Shown here one piece after another: positions 26,671-34,261 of a stretch of DNA of 64,000 nucleotides. Positions within the stretch are counted from its first letter, which is position 1. Each line of letters begins with the position of its first letter. Below the pieces are notes generated by a model, which saw only the letters and a list, made by a program, of their open reading frames with translations, did no database searches and was not told where the DNA came from. The stretch spans positions 620,001 through 684,000 of the forward strand of contig NZ_LNRU01000001.1 of the NCBI RefSeq assembly GCF_001468225.1, given 5' to 3'. The translations under genes were made by a program, and so were the position numbers. Source of the DNA: Sphingopyxis sp. H053. GTDB taxonomy: Bacteria > Pseudomonadota > Alphaproteobacteria > Sphingomonadales > Sphingomonadaceae.

Positions 26671-27848
26671 AGGACTTCCTCGTATAGCGAGACCACATCG
26701 GCAAACGACATGTCGCGCGGATTGTTTGCTTGCAGGCGGGTAAGTCCGGTCGTCACCTCGCTCGCCATCATCTGGACGGCTTCGGCAGAAATGCCCAGCT
26801 GCGAAAGTCGCGTTTCCAAGCCGCTTGAAACAAACATCGACTCGATCGCCAGGACCAGACCGTTGGCCGCCTCAAAATCGTCGGAGAAGGTCTTCCCGGG
26901 CAAAAGCACACGGGCAAGTCGCGCGTATTCAGCCTTGGCCGAAGGGAGGTTGAACCGCAATACCGGTGCTGCAACCAAGGCGTTGCCATGGCCGTGCGGT
27001 ACCTGGAAATGGCTGCTCAACGGGTAGGAAAGGGCGTGGATCGAGCCAACGCTGGCGTTGATGAACGCCATGCCCGCCAAAGTAGCCCCCAGCAACACAG
27101 CTTCGCGCGCGGCCAGATCCGAAGGAGCGTCAAGTACGCGCGGCAGATTTTGTCCGAGAAGCGCGAGCGCCTTGTCCGCCAGCCCGTCCGATACCGGGTT
27201 CTTGCGGGTCCGACTGGTCGCAGCCTCGATAGCGTGCACCATCGCGTCAAGGGCAGTTGCTGCAGTAATCTTGCGGGGCATCCCTACGGTAAGCTCTGCA
27301 TCAAGCAATGCAACATCCGGGAGCAATTGCGGTGCATAAACCGCCATCTTCTCGTGATTTTCGCTGGTCAGGACCGAAACCCATGTGACTTCCGAGCCAG
27401 TGCCCGCCGTTGTGGGGACCTGAATCAATGGCAGCCGCTGGCCGACTGCCTTATCGGTTCCGATCATGTCATCGACCGACTGGCCAGTCGCCGCTGCCAG
27501 GGCAACGACTTTCGCAGTATCGAGGGAGCTTCCACCGCCCAAGCCCACAATGGCATCGGCGTGAAACGACCGGGCGCATTCCACGGCATCGTTGACTACG
27601 GTTATTGGCGGATCCGCTGCTACGCGATCGAACGTCGATGTAACGATTCCGACGTCGGCAAGGGCGGAAACGGCTTGTTCGGCAAATCCGCAAGCAACAA
27701 TTCCAGGGTCGGTGACAAGCAAAACGCGACTGCCGCCAAGGCCACGCATAAGTGCTCCAATTTGAGAGAGCGATCCCGCTTCGCAGATAACGCGGGGACA
27801 GGAACGGAAGTCGAGGCTCATTTCAGGTCTCCGGTCAGGCGGCGTCAC
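26667..27848 (-). CDS. Iron-containing alcohol dehydrogenase (group III)
   Basis: A 393-residue Fe-ADH. The NAD(P)-binding GLGGGSSLDTAKVVAL and TTAGTGSEVTWVSVLT blocks are clear. Metal ligands lie in TALDAMVHAIEA (Asp and His) and IHALSYPLSSHFQVPHGHGN (two His). It should oxidise an alcohol to an aldehyde or ketone, or work in reverse; maleylacetate reductases belong to the same superfamily and are a less likely alternative. It overlaps the acyl-CoA dehydrogenase by 14 bases and the CoA-transferase by 4. A clear paralogue is encoded at 40449-41684. Confidence 0.9.
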   Translation of the reverse strand: MTPPDRRPEMSLDFRSCPRVICEAGSLSQIGALMRGLGGSRVLLVTDPGIVACGFAEQAVSALADVGIVTSTFDRVAADPPITVVNDAVECARSFHADAIVGLGGGSSLDTAKVVALAAATGQSVDDMIGTDKAVGQRLPLIQVPTTAGTGSEVTWVSVLTSENHEKMAVYAPQLLPDVALLDAELTVGMPRKITAATALDAMVHAIEAATSRTRKNPVSDGLADKALALLGQNLPRVLDAPSDLAAREAVLLGATLAGMAFINASVGSIHALSYPLSSHFQVPHGHGNALVAAPVLRFNLPSAKAEYARLARVLLPGKTFSDDFEAANGLVLAIESMFVSSGLETRLSQLGISAEAVQMMASEVTTGLTRLQANNPRDMSFADVVSLYEEVL

Positions 27849-28995
27849 GGATCATGTTCCGTGCGATGATGAGTTGCTGAATTTGTGTCGTGCCTTCGTA
27901 AATTCGAAACAGGCGCACATCCCGGTAGAACCGCTCCACCGAATATTCGGACATATAGCCTGCGCCGCCATGAATCTGGACTGCGCGATCGGCGACCCGG
28001 CCAACCATCTCGCTGGCGTACATCTTGCAACATGCTGCTTCGGTAGACACGTCTTGACCGCAGTCACGTCGACGTGCGGTCTCTTCAATCATGCAACGGG
28101 CGGCGAATGCTTCGGCCTTGCTGTCGGCTAACATCGCTTGAATAAGCTGCTTTTCCGCAAGCGCCTCACCGAATTGCCTGCGCTCCATGGCATAACTCAG
28201 GCTGTCCCGGATTAGCCGCTCGGCGGCGCCGACGCATACGGCAGAAATATGCAGACGACCGCGGTCGAGTACTTTCATCGCCGTCCTGAATCCCTGATTT
28301 TCGCGCTCAGGACCCCCAATGATTGAGGATTCGTGCACTCTTACATCCTGGAAAATCACATCGCAGGTGTGCGTCCCTCTCTGGCCCATCTTGCGGTCAC
28401 GAGCGCCGAATGTGATGCCGGCTGTATCGCCATCCACGAGGAAGGCTGTAACCCCCGAAGAGTTTGTCGATCCCGGCTTGGTGCGTGCGAAAACTGTGAA
28501 CAGTCCTGCGTGCGGCGCGTTTGTTATGAAACGTTTTGTCCCATTTATGATGTAATGATCGCCATCGCGCTTGGCCGAAGTCGAAAGCGAACCGGCGTCA
28601 GAGCCCGCATCGGGTTCGGTTAAGGCAAATGAAGAAATCAGTTCTCCCGTAGCCAGCCGAGGCAAGTAGCGCTCCCGTTGCTCGGGCGTGCCGTCGATGA
28701 TGATTCCTTGCGAGCCAATACCATTGTTCGTCCCGATGAGTGACCGGAACGCCGGCGAGGCCTGGCCAAGTACAAATGCAGCTTTTACCTCTTCGGCCAT
28801 GGTCAGGCCGAGGCCGCCATATTCCTGAGGTATCGACATGCCGAATAGGCCCATGATCCTGATTTCCTCGGCGAGGGCCGGTGGAATTGCATCGTTTTCG
28901 GCCACCTCGGCTTCGCACGGGATGAGACGCTCGCGGACAAAGCGATCCAGCGTGTCGAGGAACTGTGAGAGTGTATCGTCGTCCAAAGGCATCAA
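27835..28995 (-). CDS. Acyl-CoA dehydrogenase
   Basis: A 386-residue FAD enzyme. The FAD/substrate block SFALTEPDAGSDAGSLSTSA, GTKRFITNAPHAGLF, and the C-terminal helix VQIHGGAGYMSEYSVERFYR are signature segments. The catalytic base is the Glu in FRIYEGTTQIQQL near residue 370. It introduces the alpha,beta double bond in an acyl-CoA, passing electrons to ETF. It lies 15 bases after the iclR gene and is the first enzyme of the operon, so its acyl-CoA substrate is probably the product of the neighbouring CoA-transferase. Confidence 0.94.
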   Translation of the reverse strand: MMPLDDDTLSQFLDTLDRFVRERLIPCEAEVAENDAIPPALAEEIRIMGLFGMSIPQEYGGLGLTMAEEVKAAFVLGQASPAFRSLIGTNNGIGSQGIIIDGTPEQRERYLPRLATGELISSFALTEPDAGSDAGSLSTSAKRDGDHYIINGTKRFITNAPHAGLFTVFARTKPGSTNSSGVTAFLVDGDTAGITFGARDRKMGQRGTHTCDVIFQDVRVHESSIIGGPERENQGFRTAMKVLDRGRLHISAVCVGAAERLIRDSLSYAMERRQFGEALAEKQLIQAMLADSKAEAFAARCMIEETARRRDCGQDVSTEAACCKMYASEMVGRVADRAVQIHGGAGYMSEYSVERFYRDVRLFRIYEGTTQIQQLIIARNMIRDAA

Positions 28996-29010
28996 AAGGT
29001 TTCCAAAAGC

Positions 29011-29808
29011 TCAGGGCGAAATTGCGCTGATGTTGCGGACAAGATCTTTCAGCCGAGCGCCAATGTCGGTTTCGATCCAATCGCGTGAAAGGTGAGACGC
29101 TGCGCCCCCGCAGTTGAAGGCTAGAACGGGGGAACCGTCCGAGGGGATGAAGGGCACCGCGACGGAGTTCACATCCGTCTTCCATTCGCCAATCGAAAGA
29201 CAATATCCGTGTTTGGCGTAGGATTCGAAAGCATCATATATCCCCCGCTCGATCGCGGGCCAGCTCTGGCCTTCGTGTTCTTGAATTTCTTGAAGGATTT
29301 CAGATCTGCGATCTTCGGAGATACCCGCCAGGTAAGCACGACCAATTGCTGTTGTCGCCAGCTTGATATGCGCCCCCACTTCGATCGCGAGTGTAACCGG
29401 ATTTGGACCGCGGCAGCGTTCCAGGTAAACCATTGTCAGGCGATCTCTGCCCGCAAGCGCAACGGGCATTCCCGAATAGTTCGCCAACTCCTGCATATAT
29501 GGCTTGGCCAACTGCAAGGTCGGCATTCCAGCCAGGCACGAATATCCCAGAGAAAGAACCGGCGGAGCGAGGCTGTATCGGGCCGTTTCTGGATTGAAGC
29601 TCAGGTAGCCAAGACGATGGAGCGTGTACGTCAGCCTGGAGATGGTCGACTTGCTCAAGCCGGTCCGGGCGGCAAAGTCACCGTTGCCTAAGGCCTCACC
29701 CTCCTTTCGGAAAGCGCGCAAAACTTCGAGTCCACGTCCCAACGCGACCACGAAATCGCGATCTGTATCACCGACTTTTGAAGGCTCCTTGCGCGGTCGC
29801 ACCGCCAT
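29011..29808 (-). CDS. IclR-family transcriptional regulator
   Basis: A 265-residue regulator. The winged helix-turn-helix (VALGRGLEVLRAFRKEGEAL, then AARTGLSKSTISRLTYTLHR) is followed by the IclR ligand domain (YMQELANYSGMPVALAGRDR, IGRAYLAGISEDRRSEILQE). The frame is open far upstream to 30156, but the ATG at 29808 with GAGAGGAG before it gives the normal family length. It heads the minus-strand operon (acyl-CoA dehydrogenase, alcohol dehydrogenase, CoA-transferase, AraC) and faces the aldehyde dehydrogenase gene. The palindrome at 29878-29904 is its likely target. Confidence 0.92.
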   Translation of the reverse strand: MAVRPRKEPSKVGDTDRDFVVALGRGLEVLRAFRKEGEALGNGDFAARTGLSKSTISRLTYTLHRLGYLSFNPETARYSLAPPVLSLGYSCLAGMPTLQLAKPYMQELANYSGMPVALAGRDRLTMVYLERCRGPNPVTLAIEVGAHIKLATTAIGRAYLAGISEDRRSEILQEIQEHEGQSWPAIERGIYDAFESYAKHGYCLSIGEWKTDVNSVAVPFIPSDGSPVLAFNCGGAASHLSRDWIETDIGARLKDLVRNISAISP

Positions 29809-29877
29809 ACTCCTCTCGCTCCGGTCGCTGCCGGCTTGAAATGCTTCTAAGCAGGGAGTAATGCTCCTGTCAAGTTT

Positions 29878-29904
29878 GCGGAATATATTTCCGCATAGCG
29901 GAAT
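29878..29904. promoter_or_regulatory. Putative IclR operator between iclR and the aldehyde dehydrogenase gene
   Basis: A perfect inverted repeat GCGGAA-5 bases-TTCCGC (29878-29894) followed 3 bases later by a third half-site GCGGAAT (29898-29904). It lies in the 156-base divergent gap, 70 bases from iclR and 60 from the aldehyde dehydrogenase start, so it can serve both directions. Confidence 0.62.
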
Positions 29905-29964
29905 AAGTTGTTTGAGATGCTGGTGCCGTAAGGACGCTGGCACTCGGGACCGGAGAGGATCGTT

Positions 29965-31419
29965 ATGACGCAACATGAATATGCAGACATCGGATTGTTC
30001 ATTGCAGGCGCCTGGATCAGTCCAGGAGAGCGCGAAGCACAGCCAGTCATCAATCCGGCCACCGCCGAGCAGATTGGCCTGATGGCAATGGCGACATTGG
30101 ATGATCTTGAGGCGTCGGTTCGATGCGCCCAGGCGGCTTTTGATGATTGGAAGCAACGGTCGCCGCTCGATCGGAGCGCCATCTTGCGGCGGTTCGCGAA
30201 CCTGCTTCGTCAGAACGAAGAGTCAATTGCTACGGCCATTACCCTCGATGAAGGGAAGCCGTTGGCCGAAGCGCGCGTTGAAGTACGGGCCTCGGCCGAT
30301 CATGTCGATTGGCATGCGGAGGAAGGGCGCCGCATCTATGGCCGTGTGATTCCTTCGCGCTCACCCGCTGTACAACAGCTGGTCCTGCGCGAACCAGTGG
30401 GGGTATGCTTGGCGATTACGCCCTGGAATTTTCCACTGAGTCAGGCGGTGCGTAAGGTCGCGGCGGCGTTAGCTTGCGGTTGCACGATGATTCTGAAAGG
30501 TCCTGCAGAAGCTCCGTCCGCATGTTTGGCCATAGCCCGTTACCTCCAAGAAGCTGGACTGCCCGATGGGTGCCTCAATCTTGTGTGGGGCAATGCGGCG
30601 ATGATTTCAGAAACGTTGGTGGCCCATCCTGACGTCCGCAAAATTACTTTCACCGGATCGGTTGAAGTCGGCAAGAATCTTGCTGAACTCGCGGGTCGCC
30701 ACATGAAGCGCACAACAATGGAACTTGGCGGTCATGCGCCGGTCCTGGTTTTCGACGATGCCGACGCAGAGGGCGCTGCCCTGGCACTGGCCGGCAACAA
30801 GCTGCGAAACGCTGGACAGGTCTGTATTTCACCGACCAGGTTCTTCGTGCAAGCAGGCGTCCACCAACGCTTTGTCGACGCGTTGGTTGACGCCTTCGCG
30901 AATGTCAAGGTAGGCGATGGGCTCGAGGCGGATGTTCAAATGGGACCGCTGTGCCACGCAAGGCGGATTACGGAAATGGAGCGGCTTGTCGAGGACGCGC
31001 GCGCTGGCGGAGCCGCAGTCCTGACTGGCGGCGCACGACAAGGAAATGCGGGATATTTCTTCGCACCGACCATCGTTGATACTATGGATGATCGCATCGC
31101 GCTGATGCGGGATGAACCATTCGGGCCGATTGCCGTTGTTTCGCGCTTTGGCGATATCAGCGACGCGATCGATCGGGCAAACGCATTGCCATTCGGCCTG
31201 GCTTCCTATGTTTTCACTGGTTCGCTGGAACGGGCCGACCGCGCCGCCGCCGCCCTCCAGGCCGGCATGGTCAGCATCAATCACTTTGGACTGGCATTAC
31301 CTGAAACCCCGTTCGGAGGGGTCCGTGACAGCGGCTACGGCACGGAAGGCGGTAGCGAGACCTTTGATGGCTACGTCAACACGAAATTTGTTTCGCGGTT
31401 TGCGGGAGTTTACGCATGA
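29965..31419 (+). CDS. NAD(P)-dependent aldehyde dehydrogenase (succinate-semialdehyde dehydrogenase-like)
   Basis: A 484-residue ALDH-superfamily enzyme. The cofactor region TPWNFPLSQAVRKVAAALAC and FTGSVEVGKNLAELAG, the general base Glu253 in MELGGHAP and the nucleophile Cys287 in GQVCISPTRF are present. It oxidises an aldehyde to a carboxylic acid in the cytoplasm; closest resemblance is to the GabD/succinate-semialdehyde group, but genomic context points to an aldehyde made by the Fe-ADHs. A strong GGAGAGG precedes the ATG. It is divergent from iclR. Confidence 0.93.
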   Translation: MTQHEYADIGLFIAGAWISPGEREAQPVINPATAEQIGLMAMATLDDLEASVRCAQAAFDDWKQRSPLDRSAILRRFANLLRQNEESIATAITLDEGKPLAEARVEVRASADHVDWHAEEGRRIYGRVIPSRSPAVQQLVLREPVGVCLAITPWNFPLSQAVRKVAAALACGCTMILKGPAEAPSACLAIARYLQEAGLPDGCLNLVWGNAAMISETLVAHPDVRKITFTGSVEVGKNLAELAGRHMKRTTMELGGHAPVLVFDDADAEGAALALAGNKLRNAGQVCISPTRFFVQAGVHQRFVDALVDAFANVKVGDGLEADVQMGPLCHARRITEMERLVEDARAGGAAVLTGGARQGNAGYFFAPTIVDTMDDRIALMRDEPFGPIAVVSRFGDISDAIDRANALPFGLASYVFTGSLERADRAAAALQAGMVSINHFGLALPETPFGGVRDSGYGTEGGSETFDGYVNTKFVSRFAGVYA

Positions 31420-31440
31420 GCGATGTGTGTTTGCGTCGGC

Positions 31441-31459
31441 GGGGCAAGCGTCTTGCCCC
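31441..31459 (+). terminator. GC-rich hairpin after the aldehyde dehydrogenase gene
   Basis: Perfect 8-base arms GGGGCAAG and CTTGCCCC around a 3-base loop, starting 21 bases after the stop codon. There is no T-run, so it may be a terminator of poor quality or part of the adjoining IS256 end. Confidence 0.4.
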
Positions 31460-31462
31460 CTT

Positions 31463-32330
31463 GAGGATCGTGTCCCACGGGGTGGTGTAGCCGGGGTCGG
31501 TCCCGGCATTTTCCTGCGTCAGTCTGAGTCGATCATATGCCTGGCACCGCCAACAGCATCATGATGGGATTGTCGCTGAGTGGGGCCATCGTTCCAAGTG
31601 TCATGTATCGGGCGCGCTGGATGGCCCATTCGTCGGATTGTTCCATGAGGATGGCGCCGACAAGGCAGTTGATCGCGGCTTCGTTCGGGAAGATGCCGAC
31701 GACGCCGGTCCTGCGCTTGATTTCGCCGTTGAGCCTCTCGATGGGATTCGTGCCGTGCAGCTTGGCGCGGTGCTCCCGTGGGTAGGTCATGTAGGTAAGC
31801 ACGTCAGGTTCGGCGTCGTCCGTCAAGGCCCCAACTTGGCCGCCGTCGCGTTGATGCCTTCTTGGGCATCGGAGATGACCAGCTTCACGCCGCGCTGGCC
31901 TAGGCAGGCCAGCTTGCGCAGTAAGGCCATCCAGAAAGGTTCGGCTTCGGATGCGCCGATGTCCATGCCCAGCATCTCGCGGAGGCCGTCGCTATTGACG
32001 CCGACCGCGACGATCACGGCGACCGAGACGATCACGGCGACCGCGACGATCACGGCGACCGAGACGATCCCTCCGTTCTGGCGGACCTTCACGTAGGTGG
32101 CGTAGATTCACAGGTATGTCCAGTCACCCTCGATTGGGCGATCAAGGAAAGTGGTGACCCGCTCATCGATTTCCTCGCACGGGCGGCTCACTTGGGCCCT
32201 TGGAGATGCCATCCGTGCCAAGCGCCTTGACTAGGTCATCGACCGAGCGTGTCGAGATGCCCTGGATATAGGCCTCCTGGATCACCGTCGTCAGCTGGAA
32301 CTTGCCAAAAGCGGACGGCACTGTGCAAGT
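31463..32330 (-). mobile_element. IS256-family remnant A (C-terminal half and inner N-terminal piece)
   Basis: A terminal repeat at 31463-31496 (GAGGATCGTGTCCCACGGGG) is the inverse partner of 37647-37680. The transposase C-terminus is at 31533-31826 (HRAKLHGTNPIERLNGEIKR, FPNEAAINCLVGAI). An internal piece at 31823-32092 (LREMLGMDIGASEAEPFW, GVKLVISDAQEGI) carries a repeat expansion. A short N-terminal part ([10 protein letters not shown]) lies at 32140-32320. Much of the middle of the catalytic domain is deleted and the frame is broken, so the element is dead. The 5' end is missing. Confidence 0.85.
32003..32069 (-). repeat. 18-base tandem repeat inside IS256 remnant A
   Basis: Units of 18 bases alternate between GACCGCGACGATCACGGC and GACCGAGACGATCACGGC: three complete units (32003-32056) plus 13 bases of a fourth. 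On the coding strand they give a repeating VAVIVSVAVIV peptide where a normal IS256 transposase has one VSVAVIVAVGVN stretch. Confidence 0.9.
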
Positions 32331-32366
32331 TCGAGCACTCATCTAGAATCGAGCAGCGTCGATTTG

Positions 32367-33170
32367 TCAGATTGCTAGAAAGCCACCATCTACGGGCAGC
32401 GAAATACCCGTGATGAAGGACGCTGCGTCACTAGCGAGAAAAGCTGCGGCGTGGGCGATGTCTTCGGCTTCGCCAAGTCTCGAAAAGGGCGTCCAAGCGC
32501 GAAAGCGTGCGTATACTTCTTCGTCGTCTAGGGCTCCCCTCGTCATGGCAGTTCGGATTGCACCCGGCATGATGGCGTTGACGTTGATCGAATGCGGTGC
32601 GAAATCGATGGCAAGCTGGCGCGTGAGCGCGGTTACCGCACCTTTTGATGCGCAATAGGCCGGTTCCAGATTCGCGCCCGCCATCGCCGCCACGGACGCG
32701 ATGTTGATGATCCGTCCTCGACACCCGTCCGCCCGGGGCTCTTGCTTCACCATCTGTGTCAATGCAAATTTGCATCCGAACCAAACCCCACGCGCGTTCA
32801 CGTTCATGGTGAGGTCGTAATCGGCTTGGGTCTGACCGATAATCGTCTCCAGCTTGGTGAATATGCCCGCATTGTTCACGAGGATGTCCAGCCGGCCGAA
32901 TGCCGACACGGCATGGGCCACCGCTGCTTCTACGTCCTCACCGCGACCGACATCGCAGGCGATGAAGTCTGCCCGACCGCCGCGGCTTGCGATGAGATCG
33001 TCCGTATCGATTTCCAGATCGGCCTCGAACCCGTCGGGGTTCGCCGACTTGCGGACGTCGGTACAGACAACGCTTGCCCCCCGCGCTGCTAGTTGCAGCG
33101 CCGTCGCCCGCCCCATGCCTGAGCCCGCGCCGGTGACCAGCGCGACCCGGCCCTCCAAATCCGTCATCAT
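32367..33170 (-). CDS. Short-chain dehydrogenase/reductase
   Basis: A 267-residue classical SDR. The cofactor motif is ALVTGAGSGMGRATALQLA, an Asp after the second strand (VCTDVR) suggests NAD preference, NNAG is in ILVNNAGIFTK, and the catalytic Ser, Tyr and Lys lie in INIASVAAMAG and YCASKGAV. It interconverts an alcohol and a ketone. A second start two codons down (MTDLEG) is possible. With the SDR at 33288 and the monooxygenase at 34262 it forms a minus-strand group that could deliver or process a ketone. The gene ends about 40 bases from an IS256 remnant. Confidence 0.9.
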   Translation of the reverse strand: MMTDLEGRVALVTGAGSGMGRATALQLAARGASVVCTDVRKSANPDGFEADLEIDTDDLIASRGGRADFIACDVGRGEDVEAAVAHAVSAFGRLDILVNNAGIFTKLETIIGQTQADYDLTMNVNARGVWFGCKFALTQMVKQEPRADGCRGRIINIASVAAMAGANLEPAYCASKGAVTALTRQLAIDFAPHSINVNAIMPGAIRTAMTRGALDDEEVYARFRAWTPFSRLGEAEDIAHAAAFLASDAASFITGISLPVDGGFLAI

Positions 33171-33287
33171 CGTTCTCCTGATTCAAAAAAGTGACACGCC
33201 GCATCGCATCGATTCAGAACAGTGACGATCGCGGAAAACCGTGCGCCGTATCGAACAATGTGTCGGCCAAGCGGAGACGCGCGCTCC

Positions 33288-34025
33288 TCACAGGCGTCCG
33301 CCGCCATCTATGGCGACTTCTGCGCCCATTACGAAGGATGCGGCGTCGGAGGCCAGAAACACAATTAGTTCAGCCACCTCTTCTGCGGTACCAAACCTTC
33401 CCGCAGGAGTCATCTCCGCGTACAGCGCCTTCAGTTCGGGCGGAGTGTCGGCGAGCATTGCGGTATCGATCACGCCAGGGCACACGGTATTGATTCTGAT
33501 GCCATCGCGCGCGAGTTCGCTGGCTAGGCACCCTCCCATACCGCGAAGCGCCCATTTGCTGGTGGCATAAGCGACCTGCTGCGGCAGATTGCGGAGCCCC
33601 GCGACCGATGCCGTGTTGACGATGGCGCCGCGGCCGACACCGCGCATGATGGGCGTAACGGCTTTGATCCCCAGGAAGGGGCCAAGCACGTTCACCCGGA
33701 AATGGCGCTCCATGAGCGCGGCGTCTGTAGTATCGAGCGGTTGGGAATTATAGTAGCCGGCATTGTTGACGAGGACATCGACGGTGCCGAACCGCGTGAC
33801 CGCCTGTTGCACGGCGTCCGCCCATTGCTTTTCGTCCGAAACGTCCAGCTGGGCGAAATCCGCTTGAGCGCCAAGCGACGCGGCGACCTCTTGAAGCGGC
33901 TCGGCTTGCACGTCGGTCAAGAGCACACTCGCACCCTCCCGCACGAAGGCCCTGGCGGCTGCGGTGCCCTGACCGCGCGCTGCGCCGGTAATAATGGCGA
34001 CCCGGTTGCTCAGTCGTGCGGTCAT
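33288..34025 (-). CDS. Short-chain dehydrogenase/reductase
   Basis: A 245-residue classical SDR with AIITGAARGQGTAAARAFVR, the Asp-containing LLTDVQAEPL after strand 2, VNNAGYYNSQ, the Ser in VNTASVAGLR and catalytic YATSKWAL. The C-terminus SFVMGAEVAIDGGGRL is typical. The Asp suggests NAD(H). It is distinct enough from the SDR at 32367 to act on a different substrate or step. A 117-base gap separates the two; upstream lies an IS110 fragment and then the monooxygenase gene. Confidence 0.9.
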   Translation of the reverse strand: MTARLSNRVAIITGAARGQGTAAARAFVREGASVLLTDVQAEPLQEVAASLGAQADFAQLDVSDEKQWADAVQQAVTRFGTVDVLVNNAGYYNSQPLDTTDAALMERHFRVNVLGPFLGIKAVTPIMRGVGRGAIVNTASVAGLRNLPQQVAYATSKWALRGMGGCLASELARDGIRINTVCPGVIDTAMLADTPPELKALYAEMTPAGRFGTAEEVAELIVFLASDAASFVMGAEVAIDGGGRL

Positions 34026-34069
34026 ACTCTTTCTCTCCTCATTTTTTCTCTCCTCATTTTGAACAACGG

Positions 34070-34161
34070 CGTCATCGGACCTGTCTCGCCCCCCAGACGC
34101 TCATCGACCCGCAAATCGCCGTCATCTTCTGCGATACGTCCAGACCGACATAATGGATCAT
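34070..34161 (-). mobile_element. IS110-family transposase, 5' stub
   Basis: From an ATG at 34161 the minus strand encodes MIHYVGLDVSQKMTAIC, the N-terminus of IS110 transposases including the first catalytic Asp (GLDVS). A frameshift follows (the VDE expected next is in another frame) and similarity ends near 34070. Nothing else of the element remains in the 236-base gap between the SDR and the monooxygenase. Confidence 0.7.
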
Positions 34162-34261
34162 GATATCCTCCGATGGTCGAACCACCGGGCCAAACGCCCG
34201 GACCGCGGCACTACCAGCGACTCAGTCACTCGCCGCGATTACCGGATGTCCGCAGATGACC

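Noticed and set aside
31441-31459. Rho-independent terminator with certainty
   Set aside because: Stem is perfect but no T-run follows, so it is kept only as a low-confidence hairpin.
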